Shown in pieces: positions 9,234 through 17,187 of a DNA stretch of 64,000 bases. Source of the DNA: an uncultured Christensenellaceae bacterium (GTDB taxonomy: Bacteria > Bacillota > Clostridia > Christensenellales > UBA3700). The position numbers were made by a program, and so were the translations under genes. Numbering within the stretch: position 1 is the first letter of the stretch; every line of letters starts with the position of its first letter. The DNA lies in assembly GCA_944380295.1 (NCBI GenBank), contig CALWHE010000001.1, positions 65,172 through 129,171 on the forward strand, in the 5' to 3' direction. A model generated the notes under the pieces. That model searched no databases, was not told the origin of the DNA, and saw nothing but the letters and a program-made list of their open reading frames with translations.

Positions 9234-9686
9234 GCGCAATGCCTCAATTGCGGCAACGAGTTTTGGTTCAAAGAAGAAAAGAGCGGCGCGGTGGCGTTGG
9301 CGCTGAACAGGGCGGCGGAGAAGCGCCGCCGCAACGACTTTGACAGCGCCATAGACGAATATCGGCTGGTGATACACGAAAACCCGCAAGACGCGGAAGC
9401 GCATTGGGGCTTGGCTATCAGCACATACGGCATAGAGTATGTGGAAGATTACCGCACGGGCAAATTGGTGCCCACCTGCCGCAGGGCGGTGCCGCACGAG
9501 AGCATTTTGGACAATGCGGACTTCAAGGCGGCGCTCGAATACGCCGCGCCCGAACAGCGCGCCAAATACGAAGAGCAGGCAAAGGAGATAGACCGCCTGC
9601 AAAAAGAGATAATAAAAAAGATAGACGAAGAAGAAGATTACGACGTTTTCATTTCCTTCAAGTCCACGGATGACGACAGAATATAA
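9234..9686 (+). pseudogene. Remnant of a zinc-ribbon/TPR-like/TIR-domain protein gene
   Basis: The fragment starts in a zinc-ribbon (CLNCGNEFWF), runs through a TPR-like helical segment (DFDSAIDEYRLVIHENPQDA, then HWGLAISTYGIEYVEDYRTG, a hallmark of this family) and a Lys/Glu helix. It ends 13 residues into a TIR domain (YDVFISFKSTDDD) at a TAA. In full-length clostridial relatives the first CxxC pair lies upstream and the TIR domain continues for ~130 residues. TIR domains commonly cleave NAD+ in anti-phage or interbacterial systems. The 5' end lacks a start codon with a ribosome site; the frame continues upstream to 8991 but without family-like sequence. The gene is therefore truncated at both ends, and 38-bp tandem repeats begin just after the break. 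Confidence 0.65.
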
Positions 9687-9692
9687 AAAAAG

Positions 9693-9809
9693 CGCTCTTT
9701 GCACGCCTGCGCGTCCGCACGCCGCAAAAACGCTCTTTGCACGCTTGCGCGTCCGCACGCCGCAAAAACGCTCTTTTGCACGCCCGCGCGTCTGCGCGCC
9801 GCAAAAAAA
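9693..9809. repeat. Three tandem 38-bp GC-rich repeats
   Basis: Units at 9693-9730, 9731-9768 and 9769-9809 (38, 38 and 41 bp) each run from CGCTCTTT to GCCGCAAAAA. The first two differ at one base. The third has an expanded T run, an expanded A run and four substitutions. They directly follow the truncated TIR gene. The remaining ~90 bp up to the tRNA promoter hold nothing recognisable. Confidence 0.85.
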
Positions 9810-9902
9810 CTCTCGGCGCGGTGGAACAAGACCCTCCGCACCGACCCGCTTTTTCCCGTTTGACGGAAAATGCGCTAAATAACATAAACTTCCTTCCAAG
9901 GC

Positions 9903-9932
9903 TTGACAAAGCCGCAAAAGGTATGATACATT
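9903..9932 (+). promoter_or_regulatory. Sigma-A promoter of the tRNA-Val gene
   Basis: TTGACA (9903-9908) is followed after 18 nt by TACATT (9927-9932), about 13 nt before the tRNA 5' end. A better hexamer, TATGAT at 9922-9927, is only 13 nt from the -35 box and less likely to be used. Confidence 0.6.
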
Positions 9933-9945
9933 ATTAAAGCTGTTC

Positions 9946-10001
<56 letters not shown>

Positions 10002-10022
<21 letters not shown>

Positions 10023-10200
10023 AAAAAAGCGGACCTGTTACGGGGACCGCTTTTTTGATAGTGAATACAACAAGACTCGCCTTGTGAGGCATATTTCATA
10101 TGCGGTCACAATGCACGCGACCGGGCGAACAAAAGGAACTTCCACGGCAAGCAAATTCCGCCAACGGTCGCTGTAAGGCGAGTCATGTTATCTCCACCAA
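10002..10200 (+). repeat. Direct repeat of the tRNA-Val 3' end (att-like)
   Basis: The last 21 nt of the tRNA plus one base (10002-10023) recur at 10179-10200 with 20 of 22 identical bases, including CTCCACCA. An inverted copy of 12 nt of the T arm (CAACAAGACTCG) lies between them at 10068-10079. Integrative elements that target tRNA 3' ends leave exactly this kind of duplication. The ~155 bp enclosed carry no gene. Confidence 0.6.
10023..10056 (+). terminator. Terminator of tRNA-Val
   Basis: The sequence AAAAAAGCGG ... CCGCTTTTTT forms a hairpin with an internal A/A mismatch, starting one base after the encoded CCA and ending in six T. Confidence 0.75.
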
Positions 10201-10537
10201 CACTTTTCTCCCCGAAAAATACGGTGTATATGTCGGTATTCTTCGGGGGGGGGTTCTTTATTGTTGCGGTTTGCTTTTCAGATTTGTGTCAAAACTTGTG
10301 TCAAGGCGTCAGACGTTCTCTTCCTCGCCGATTTTTTGCTTGCGGTGCAGCAACAAAATATCTCACTTGTGAAACATGTTTTATCTGCGGCTGAGGAAAT
10401 TGCTCCGTGCCAAAACCGCCGAGATTTGCAACGCTTGTTGTAAGGGAAGCTGCGGATATGCGTAGCGGCTTTTATTTTGGCATATAATAAGGCGGGCGGG
10501 AATTGCCAAGATTTATCGCGCGGGCGCGCTTATTTTC
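10057..10537. other. Non-coding interval after tRNA-Val
   Basis: No convincing gene is present. Apart from the att-like repeat (10179-10200), the interval holds a hairpin CCCCGAA...TTCGGGG (10210-10249) that continues into a run of nine G (10245-10253) and then TTCTTTA, and a weak AAGC/GCTT hairpin near 10446-10475. Short open frames here have no family-like content. Confidence 0.5.
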
Positions 10538-10566
10538 TTGACCTGGCGCGCATAAAGGAGTATCAT
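10538..10566 (+). promoter_or_regulatory. Sigma-A promoter of the ZIP transporter gene
   Basis: TTGACC (10538-10543), 17-nt spacer, TATCAT (10561-10566). The leader then contains a small hairpin GCCGTC-GGGGT-GACGGC (10591-10607) just before the start codon; no known riboswitch was recognised in it. Confidence 0.6.
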
Positions 10567-10616
10567 ATTTTTGATTTTACAGGAGGCTTTGCCGTCGGGG
10601 TGACGGCAGAGAGGTA

Positions 10617-11417
10617 ATGACAGGAACGGGTATGACGGTGCTCGGCATGAGCATCATTTTTGTGGGCACGGCGTTGGGTGCGCTGACTGCCTTTGTTTTC
10701 AAAAAAGATTCTCCCAGGGCAAACACGCTTTTTCTGGGATTTGCCGCGGGCGTGATGGTGGCGGCAAGCATTTGGTCGCTTTTGGACCCTTCACTTTCGC
10801 AGGCGGAAGAATCGGGCATATACGGCAAATTTTCCTGGGTGCCCGCGGCGGTGGGCTTTATTGCCGGCGGACTTTTCCTCACGGTGCTCGACAAACTTTT
10901 GCCGCACATGCACGCGGGCGGTGAAGAAGAGGGCTTGCACAGCAACATGACCAAGCCCATGAAGATGTTCATCGCCGTGACCATTCACAATATTCCCGAA
11001 GGGCTTGCCGTGGGCGTGGCTTACAGCGTGGCGGCGGTTTCCGCCGCGGAGGGCGACGCGGGCGCGTTTGCCGGAGCGCTGGGGCTTTCCATCGGCATGG
11101 CTATCCAAAACTTCCCGGAAGGCGCTTCCGTGGCGCTGCCCATGAGCACGGCTTTGGGCAGCAAGTGGAAAGCGGCGCTTTACGGCGCGGCAAGCGGCAT
11201 TGTGGAGCCGATCGCCGCGGTGATAGGCTATTTTTTGGCGACGGGCGTGTCCGCGTTGCAGCCGTGGATGCTGGCATTTGCCGGCGGCGCCATGATCTTT
11301 GTGGTGGTGGAAGACCTCATCCCGGACGCGCACTTCGGCGAACACCCGCACCTTGCCACCTGGGGCACCGTGGCGGGCTTTGTGATCATGATGGTGCTGG
11401 ACGTGGCGCTGGGTTGA
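10617..11417 (+). CDS. ZIP-family metal transporter (ZupT-like)
   Basis: A 266-residue membrane protein with eight predicted TM segments imports divalent metal (Zn, Fe or Mn in characterised relatives). The family's metal-binding motifs in helices IV and V are intact: HNIPEG (~124-129) and QNFPEGAS (~164-171). A His-containing loop (LPHMHAGGEEEG) lies between helices III and IV. The start is ATG 10617; GAGG is only 2 nt upstream, so ATG 10632 (after AGGAACGGGT) is an alternative that would shorten the protein by five residues. It is monocistronic with its own promoter. Confidence 0.9.
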   Translation: MTGTGMTVLGMSIIFVGTALGALTAFVFKKDSPRANTLFLGFAAGVMVAASIWSLLDPSLSQAEESGIYGKFSWVPAAVGFIAGGLFLTVLDKLLPHMHAGGEEEGLHSNMTKPMKMFIAVTIHNIPEGLAVGVAYSVAAVSAAEGDAGAFAGALGLSIGMAIQNFPEGASVALPMSTALGSKWKAALYGAASGIVEPIAAVIGYFLATGVSALQPWMLAFAGGAMIFVVVEDLIPDAHFGEHPHLATWGTVAGFVIMMVLDVALG

Positions 11418-11425
11418 TATTGCCG

Positions 11426-11452
11426 GCGCCGCCGGATAAACAAAGGCGGCGC
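11426..11452 (+). terminator. Hairpin after the ZIP gene (weak terminator)
   Basis: An 8-bp GCGCCGCC/GGCGGCGC stem with an 11-nt loop lies 8 nt after the stop. It lacks a T run, so termination is uncertain. Confidence 0.4.
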
Positions 11453-11510
11453 ATAACGTCTTGTTCTTTGCGTTATAATTTTCCGCGCGAGCGCCATAAT
11501 TTATATTATC

Positions 11511-12047
11511 ATGGAATTACGCTCGCGGCGCATTTTGATTTTTTGCTGTTTGGGCGCGTTCTTCACGCTGTTGCTCGGCTCTTTGGGGCACTTTGTCTAT
11601 TCTTGGAGCGGCGGGGCGGAATGGGCGGCATGGCTTTTTCCGGTCAATGAGAGCGTGTGGGAGCACCTCAAATTGTATATTTTGCCGATAACGCTTTATT
11701 TTGCGCTCGGCGCATACTTTTTGCGCGGCGCAAACAATTATATCGCCACTTTGTTTTTCTGTTTGGCGCTCTCGGCGGGGGTGGTGACGGGCGGCTTTTA
11801 TTTTTACACGTCCGTGGTGCGCCACAGCATACTTGCCGTGGACATTTTGTTATTCGTTTCGGGGACGGCGGCGGGCTGGACGGCGGCGTATTTTTTGCTG
11901 AACGCGCAAAACTCGCCCTTGCTCGCGCTTTTTGCTTTGGCGGGCGTGATAATGATCCTCATCTGCTTTTTCACCTTTACTTTTTCTCCGCCGCACACGC
12001 TGCTCTTCCGCACTCCCGACGGCACTTTCGGCATTCCCGCGGCGTGA
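11511..12047 (+). CDS. DUF6512 family membrane protein
   Basis: A 178-residue polytopic membrane protein. The N-terminal pattern GHFVYSWSG...FPVNESVWEHLKL and the C-terminal SPPHTLLFRTPDGTFGI are characteristic of the DUF6512 family of Bacillota, whose function is not known. About five TM helices are visible, the usual size. ATG 11511 has no ribosome site; the 20 nt upstream are AT-rich (TTTATATTATC). The gene stands alone between the ZIP and GH31 genes. Confidence 0.75.
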   Translation: MELRSRRILIFCCLGAFFTLLLGSLGHFVYSWSGGAEWAAWLFPVNESVWEHLKLYILPITLYFALGAYFLRGANNYIATLFFCLALSAGVVTGGFYFYTSVVRHSILAVDILLFVSGTAAGWTAAYFLLNAQNSPLLALFALAGVIMILICFFTFTFSPPHTLLFRTPDGTFGIPAA

Positions 12048-12092
12048 TTCGGGCAGACAAGAGAAAAACGCTTTGCCGCGCAAAATTTGCTG

Positions 12093-12121
12093 TTGACGGC
12101 GCGCTCTTTATATTATATAAT
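12093..12121 (+). promoter_or_regulatory. Strong sigma-A promoter of the GH31 gene
   Basis: TTGACG (12093-12098), 17-nt spacer, TATAAT (12116-12121), 46 nt before the start codon. It is one of the closest matches to consensus in the window. Confidence 0.8.
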
Positions 12122-12167
12122 AATAGCGGCAAACAAAACGCGCGGCGCGCCGCGCAAAGGGAAAATT

Positions 12168-14522
12168 ATGAAGAGATTTGAGATAAACGCGCCTTCCGCA
12201 ACGGACAAGGCTTTCACCGCCGTATTCGGCAATGTCAGATTCAGCGTGCTCACGCCCTGCCTTTTGAGGGTGGAAAAGGGGAATTTTTGCGACGAACCCA
12301 CGCAAAGGGTGTGGGGGCGCAACTTTGATAAGCCCGTTTTCAAATGCGAAAAAAAGGGCGGCGTGGTGCACATCGTCACTGAAAAGGCGCACTTTATGTT
12401 CAGCCTGCGCCGCGGCAGGATGACGCGCGTCATTTTGAGCGACGGCAGAAGGGTGAGCAATTTTTCGCGCGGCAATCTCAAAGGCACGCGGCGCACTTTG
12501 GACGGTTGCAGCGGAGCTGTGCCGCTGGAAAACGGCTTGGTGTCCAAAGGCGGAGTGGCGGTGATGGACGATTCGAACGGACTTATCCTGCGCAAAGACA
12601 AGATAGTATCCCGCCCCAAATGCACGGATAAATATTATTTTGCCTATGGCAGCGAATACCGCCGGTGCATAGCGGATTTTTACAAGCTGTGCGGGCAAGT
12701 GCCGCTTTTGCCGCGCTTTGCGCTGGGCAACTGGTGGAGCAGGTATTGGGCGTATACCCAGGAAGAATATCTGGCGCTGATGAGCCGCTTCAAGCAGGAG
12801 AAACTGCCTTTCACCGTGGCTACCATCGATATGGACTGGCATTGGGTGGACATTGTTGGCAAATTCGGCGAAGAGGCGCGCCCCAAGCACCCCAAGACCA
12901 TTTTGGAGCTGTTTTACAACACGGGCGCGCCCGGCTGGACGGGATACAGCTGGAACACGGATTTGTTCCCGGACTACAAGGCGATGCTCAAACAATTAAA
13001 AGAGATGTCTTATCACGTCACGCTCAACGTCCACCCCGCCACGGGAGTGCGCTTTTTTGAAGATATGTATGAAAAAGTGGCTGCTAGGGTGGGCGTGGAT
13101 CCGAAAACCAAAAAACAAATCGCCTTTTCTTTGGCGGATGAAAATTATCTGCGCGCATATTTCGACGATATCCATCGCCCTTATGAAAAAGACGGCGTGG
13201 ACTTTTGGTGGATAGACTGGCAGCAGGGCAAGATAAGCGACGTGCCCGGGCTGGATCCGCTCTGGGGCTTGAACCATTATCATTTTTTGGATCAGGTGGC
13301 GGAGAACAAGCGCGCGCTCATACTTTCGCGTTATGCCAAAGAGGGCAGCCATCGTTATCCGGTGGGATTTTCCGGAGATACGTTCACCAACTGGCGCACG
13401 CTGCGTTTTCAGCCCTATATGACCGCCACCGCCGCCAACGTGGGCTACACCTGGTGGAGCCACGATATCGGCGGGCACCATTTCGGCTATAAAGACGACG
13501 AGCTTTATGTGCGCTGGCTGCAATTCGGCGTGTTTTCGCCCATCAACCGTCTGCATTCCACCGCTTACACTTTTATGGGCAAGGAGCCGTGGAAGTGCAA
13601 TGCGGAAGCGGAGGCGGTGGCGGACGAGCTGCTGCGCCTCAGGCACAGACTGATACCTTATATATATTCGGAAAATTATCTTACGCACACCTGCGGGCGC
13701 GCGTTGTGCGAACCGATGTATTATTCTTACGACCGCAAAGAGGCTTATGCGGCAAAAGACGAGTATATGTTCGGCTCCAATCTGCTGGTGTGTCCGATAA
13801 CGCGCAAAACGGACAAACGCACCAAGCTGGCTTATGCGGACGTGTGGTTCCCGGAAGGCAGATGGACGGACATTTTCACGGGCAACGTGTATACCGAGGG
13901 CAACATGCGCGTTTACCGCGACATCACCAAAATGCCCGTATTTGCGCGTGAAGGCGCCATAATTCCGCTTTACAAAGAGGGCTTTGACAATTCCCTGGCG
14001 CCGGAAAAGGACCTGGACATCTGGATCTACCGCGGCAACGGCGAATATGTGCTCTATGAAGACGACGGCGAGACCATGGATTATCAAAAGGGCGCGTTCG
14101 TGCAAACGCACATGAGCGTCACGCTCTCCGGCGACGAGGTCGTGTTCACCATGATGCCGGCGGGCGGCGATATCGGCATGCTGCCCAAGGGGCGCCGCTT
14201 CTTTTTGCGCTTCCGCGACATCGTTTCCGCGCAAGTGGACGTGGACGGAGAAGACAAAGGAGAGCTGAACGGCGGCGTTTACATAGAGTATACGGGCGTG
14301 CCGGTGGTGGTGACTTTGCGCGCCTGCACCTTTACCTGCAACGCCGAATATCGGGAAAGCGTGATAGACGCCGTTTCGCGTTACAATATGCGCAACACGC
14401 GCAAAAAGGACATTTTCACGGGCGCGCTAGGCAGCACTTCGAGCAAAATACGCGCCTGCAAAGCGCTGCGCGGACCGATAGAAGAATTGCGCGCCATCTG
14501 CACGGTGCGCAAAAAGAAGTGA
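12168..14522 (+). CDS. GH31 alpha-glucosidase/alpha-xylosidase-type glycoside hydrolase
   Basis: A 784-residue retaining alpha-glycosidase without signal peptide, hence cytoplasmic. Order: N-terminal beta-sandwich (~1-190), (beta/alpha)8 barrel (~195-560), distal beta domains. The nucleophile is D350 in FWWIDWQQG and the acid/base D404 in SGDTFTNW; DMDWHWVDI (from ~221) is the conserved first barrel segment lining subsite -1, and WWSHDIGGH is also present. The WIDW form and the DMDWHW loop fit alpha-glucosidases acting on short oligosaccharides, but substrate cannot be read from sequence. ATG 12168 follows AAAGGGA; the frame is open upstream to 12087, but that would start inside the promoter. 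A GTG start for the next gene overlaps its stop. Confidence 0.92.
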   Translation: MKRFEINAPSATDKAFTAVFGNVRFSVLTPCLLRVEKGNFCDEPTQRVWGRNFDKPVFKCEKKGGVVHIVTEKAHFMFSLRRGRMTRVILSDGRRVSNFSRGNLKGTRRTLDGCSGAVPLENGLVSKGGVAVMDDSNGLILRKDKIVSRPKCTDKYYFAYGSEYRRCIADFYKLCGQVPLLPRFALGNWWSRYWAYTQEEYLALMSRFKQEKLPFTVATIDMDWHWVDIVGKFGEEARPKHPKTILELFYNTGAPGWTGYSWNTDLFPDYKAMLKQLKEMSYHVTLNVHPATGVRFFEDMYEKVAARVGVDPKTKKQIAFSLADENYLRAYFDDIHRPYEKDGVDFWWIDWQQGKISDVPGLDPLWGLNHYHFLDQVAENKRALILSRYAKEGSHRYPVGFSGDTFTNWRTLRFQPYMTATAANVGYTWWSHDIGGHHFGYKDDELYVRWLQFGVFSPINRLHSTAYTFMGKEPWKCNAEAEAVADELLRLRHRLIPYIYSENYLTHTCGRALCEPMYYSYDRKEAYAAKDEYMFGSNLLVCPITRKTDKRTKLAYADVWFPEGRWTDIFTGNVYTEGNMRVYRDITKMPVFAREGAIIPLYKEGFDNSLAPEKDLDIWIYRGNGEYVLYEDDGETMDYQKGAFVQTHMSVTLSGDEVVFTMMPAGGDIGMLPKGRRFFLRFRDIVSAQVDVDGEDKGELNGGVYIEYTGVPVVVTLRACTFTCNAEYRESVIDAVSRYNMRNTRKKDIFTGALGSTSSKIRACKALRGPIEELRAICTVRKKK

Positions 14523-15004
14523 AAGATCCTTTTGCGGAAAAACAGGGGTTGCCGCCCGTATATTCGCCGCAATGCGAAATACTCATCCTGGGCAGCTTCC
14601 CCTCCATTTTATCGCGCGGCAATTTTTATTACGGCAATCCGCGCAACCGTTTCTGGCGCATGCTGGAAGAGGTTTTCCGTGCGCCCGTGCCGCCCGATAA
14701 GCAGGGGCGGGCTGAATTTTTGTTGGCGCACAAAGTGGCGCTTTGGGACGTGGTGGGGCGCTGCCTCATCTCCGGTTCGGGCGACGCGGACATCAAGGCG
14801 GCAACGATAGTGCAGATAAACGATATCCCCGCGCTCACAGCGGGCGGCAATATCAAAAAGATCTTGTGCAACGGCGGCAAAAGTTTTGCGCTGTTCAATA
14901 AATATTTCGGCAAAAGCGGCATGCCCGCGGCGGTGCAAATGCCGTCCACTTCGCCCGCCAACTTCAAATTTTCCTTGGATGAGTGGAAAAATCAACTGGT
15001 ATAA
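14519..15004 (+). CDS. Mug-like DNA-deoxyinosine glycosylase (uracil-DNA glycosylase superfamily)
   Basis: A 161-residue protein removes deaminated bases (hypoxanthine or mismatched uracil) in base-excision repair. The signature ILGSFPSILSRGNFYYGNP followed by RNRFWRML is the catalytic/pyrimidine-binding region of the Mug/deoxyinosine-glycosylase branch, and the C-terminal MPSTSPAN is the DNA minor-groove loop. Start GTG 14519 overlaps the GH31 stop (GTGA), so translation is probably coupled; there is no convincing ribosome site of its own. The pairing with GH31 looks positional rather than functional. Confidence 0.82.
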   Translation: MKDPFAEKQGLPPVYSPQCEILILGSFPSILSRGNFYYGNPRNRFWRMLEEVFRAPVPPDKQGRAEFLLAHKVALWDVVGRCLISGSGDADIKAATIVQINDIPALTAGGNIKKILCNGGKSFALFNKYFGKSGMPAAVQMPSTSPANFKFSLDEWKNQLV

Positions 15005-15007
15005 TGG

Positions 15008-15026
15008 CGGGGCGCTCCGCCCCTTT
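15008..15026 (+). terminator. Terminator after the glycosylase gene
   Basis: A 6-bp GGGGCG/CGCCCC stem with a CTC loop (15009-15023) is followed by TTTAT. Confidence 0.5.
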
Positions 15027-15139
15027 ATGTTCTGCGCAAGCAGCGTGCCGCTGCACCCTTGATATGTTTTGCGGCGACGGAACCATCGGTGATCGAGGCT
15101 ATTCGCACCGATATTTGTTGGGTATATAATGCTACTAAT

Positions 15140-15168
15140 TCATATTCATCTCCCCGGACGCATATATT
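15140..15168 (+). promoter_or_regulatory. Candidate sigma-E promoter of spoIVA
   Basis: TCATATT (15140-15146), 14-nt spacer, CATATATT (15161-15168) agrees with the mother-cell sigma-E pattern (-35 ATATT-like, -10 CATACAAT-like, 14-nt spacing). In Bacillus, spoIVA is a sigma-E gene, which makes the match plausible. Confidence 0.5.
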
Positions 15169-15201
15169 CTCTTAGACAAAGTTCCGGAGGTTAGCTTATT
15201 T

Positions 15202-16677
15202 ATGGAAAAATTCGACTTATACCGCGATATCGCCACCAGGACGGGCGGAGACGTCTATATCGGCGTGGTGGGTCCGGTGCGCACGGGTAAATCAACTTTT
15301 ATAAAAAACTTTATGCAGGCGCTCGTCCTGCCGCATATAGAAGACGAACATCGCCGCCTGCGCGTCACGGACGAGCTGCCGCAGTCCGCGGACGGCAAGA
15401 CCATCATGACCACGCAGCCCAAATTCGTGCCGGAGGCGTCCGTGCGCGTGGAGTTTGCGGAAGGCGCGGGCGTGAACGTGCGCCTTATCGATTGCGTGGG
15501 TTATCCCGTGGAAGAGGCGATGGGGTATACGGAAGGAGAGAAAAGCCGCCTGGTCACCACGCCTTGGAGTGAGGAGGAGATGACTTTTGAACAGGCGGCG
15601 GAGCTGGGCACGCGCAAAGTGATCGCGGACCATTCCACCATCGGCGTGATCGTCACCACAGACGGCAGTATCACGGGCATAGAGCGCGAAGGTTACGCCG
15701 CGCCCGAGCGCCGCGTGATAGAGGAGATGAGCGCGCTGGGCAAGCCGTTTACGGTCATTCTGAACAGCAAATATCCGGACAATACGCAAACCAAGCAACT
15801 GGCGGCAAAAATGCGTGAAGAATACGGCGTGCCCGTTTTGATAAAAAACGTGGCGGTCATGACGGACGCCGACTTCGCGGACGTGCTGAGCAGCGTGCTC
15901 ATGCAATTCCCCATCAAGCGCATAGATTACGATATCCCCAAATGGCTGTGCACGCTCACGCGCGGTTCTGACATCATCTCCGCCGTGCTCAAAAAGGTGT
16001 CAAGCTCTTGCGCCTGCGCGGCAAAGATGGGCGATACGGGCTGCCTTATTGCGCCGTTTGCGGAAGACGAGTATATCAAAAACGCCTCTTGCGAACCCGA
16101 TTTCGGCACGGGCACGGTAAAAGTTACGCTCACGCCCGCAGACGGACTGTTTTATCGCGTGCTGTCGCAAAATTGCGGCGTAGACATCGCGGACGATTTT
16201 GCCCTTATCAATTACATTCGTCGGCTCACGCACGCCAAAGCCGAATACGACAGGCTCAAAGACGCCTTGGAAGAGGTGGAAACGGTGGGATACGGCGTGG
16301 TCACGCCCGACATGGCGGATCTGGAATTGCAGCAGCCGCAGGTGGTGAAAAAGAACGGGCGTTATTCCGTGCGCCTCAAAGCCAGCGCGCCCAGTCTGCA
16401 CATCATGCGCGTGGACGTGGAAACGGAAGTCAGCCCCATGTTCGGCTCGGAGGGCGACAGCGAAGAAGTGATACGCAACTGGTTGGACGGCTTCGGCGAA
16501 GAGGGCGAGGGCATTTGGGACACCAATATGTTCGGCAAAACGCTCTCCGTGCTGGCAAAAGAGGGACTGGAAAACAAATTGCGCACCATGCCCGGCGACG
16601 CGCGCGTCAAATTGCGCAAAACCCTGGGCAGGATCGTCAACGAAGGCAAGGGCGGAGTGCTGTGCATTCTGCTTTAA
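15202..16677 (+). CDS. spoIVA: Stage IV sporulation protein A (spore coat morphogenetic ATPase)
   Basis: SpoIVA is made in the mother cell and polymerises, with ATP hydrolysis, on the outer forespore membrane to form the basement layer of the spore coat. The 491-residue protein matches family length (~490). Walker A is G24PVRTGKST32; the TRAFAC-class GTPase-like fold continues with LIDCVGYPVEEAMGYTEGEK (Walker B region), the characteristic DHSTIGVIVTTDGSI and LNSKYPDN. Middle and C-terminal domains follow, ending near GGVLCILL as in Bacillus and Clostridium. ATG 15202 follows GGAGG (15187-15191) at 10 nt. It is single, with a candidate sigma-E promoter upstream and a strong terminator downstream. 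Confidence 0.97.
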   Translation: MEKFDLYRDIATRTGGDVYIGVVGPVRTGKSTFIKNFMQALVLPHIEDEHRRLRVTDELPQSADGKTIMTTQPKFVPEASVRVEFAEGAGVNVRLIDCVGYPVEEAMGYTEGEKSRLVTTPWSEEEMTFEQAAELGTRKVIADHSTIGVIVTTDGSITGIEREGYAAPERRVIEEMSALGKPFTVILNSKYPDNTQTKQLAAKMREEYGVPVLIKNVAVMTDADFADVLSSVLMQFPIKRIDYDIPKWLCTLTRGSDIISAVLKKVSSSCACAAKMGDTGCLIAPFAEDEYIKNASCEPDFGTGTVKVTLTPADGLFYRVLSQNCGVDIADDFALINYIRRLTHAKAEYDRLKDALEEVETVGYGVVTPDMADLELQQPQVVKKNGRYSVRLKASAPSLHIMRVDVETEVSPMFGSEGDSEEVIRNWLDGFGEEGEGIWDTNMFGKTLSVLAKEGLENKLRTMPGDARVKLRKTLGRIVNEGKGGVLCILL

Positions 16678-16701
16678 GCGTCCGACAGCTGGCAAACAAG
16701 C

Positions 16702-16733
16702 GCCCGCAACGATTTTGTTGCGGGCATTTTCTT
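16702..16733 (+). terminator. Terminator of spoIVA
   Basis: A perfect 9-bp stem GCCCGCAAC/GTTGCGGGC (16702-16710 with 16717-16725) is followed by ATTTTCTTTT. Confidence 0.85.
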
Positions 16734-16745
16734 TTATGCCGCCGC

Positions 16746-16766
16746 ATTGCGCAATTCTTGCGCAAT
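16746..16766. repeat. Perfect 9-bp inverted repeat upstream of a promoter
   Basis: ATTGCGCAA-TTC-TTGCGCAAT, 25 bp before the -35 box of the next promoter. It has the size and symmetry of a dimeric repressor/activator site. There is no T run, so it is not a typical terminator. Confidence 0.55.
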
Positions 16767-16791
16767 GTCAATGTTTTAAGCGGCGCACCTG

Positions 16792-16820
16792 TTGACAAAT
16801 TTCGACGTTTAATATACAAT
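16792..16820 (+). promoter_or_regulatory. Sigma-A promoter upstream of the coiled-coil gene region
   Basis: TTGACA (16792-16797), 17-nt spacer, TACAAT (16815-16820). The transcript would have a leader of about 360 nt before the 695-codon gene and would include the decayed N-terminal copy at 17006-17107. Confidence 0.7.
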
Positions 16821-17005
16821 ATAGTTATCATAACAAATGCATAACAGGCGCTTTAAGCAATCGAAGGGCGATATGTGCGGTAATTTTAATTGTGAGGTGC
16901 AGAGCCGAACGGCAGGGCGTATCGGCAAACCCGCCGCAACGGCGGAGATCCGCGGCGCGGCGCCGTCCGATTCCGCAAGATAAAAATGTCGACCTTTGCA
17001 ACGGA

Positions 17006-17107
17006 GATCGTGAGGAAAAAGAAAACACGGGAGCGGTAATAACGCCGCAAGCAGCGCTCTCTTACGCTGAGCTGGCGGGTATTTGCCGTCAACAGAAAAA
17101 AGCATAA
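17006..17107 (+). pseudogene. Decayed partial copy of the N-terminus of the downstream coiled-coil gene
   Basis: The frame ending at TAA 17105-17107 reads ...ENTGAVITPQAALSYAELAGICRQQ, clearly related to TETGAQLTPVESLSYDDLADKCR at residues ~8-30 of the gene starting at 17188. No good start codon or ribosome site is apparent and the similarity ends abruptly. The rest of 16821-17005 contains nothing recognisable. Confidence 0.5.
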
Positions 17108-17187
17108 ACGATTCGGAGAAAGAGGCGGCTTCGCAAAAAGTAACCGCTCGCACCGTCACCGCGGAAAAAACAGAAAGGGCAAGATAA

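Noticed and set aside
9922..9927. TATGAT as the -10 box of the tRNA-Val promoter
   Set aside because: Good hexamer, but only 13 nt from TTGACA; TACATT at 18 nt is better placed.
10179..10200. Second tRNA gene
   Set aside because: Only the 3' T-arm/acceptor part is present; no anticodon or D arm can be formed upstream.
10245..10253. Nine-G tract as a phase-variation switch
   Set aside because: It is not within or just before a recognisable gene, and it forms the end of a hairpin stem.
10265..10320. Minus-strand reading LDTSFDTNLKSKPQQ-stop, like the end of a tyrosine integrase
   Set aside because: Attractive next to an att-like repeat, but only 15 residues with a stop just upstream; too short to support a call.
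10567..10616. Metal-sensing riboswitch ahead of the ZIP gene
   Set aside because: Only one small hairpin is present in a ~45-nt leader; none of the conserved features of known metal riboswitches is seen.
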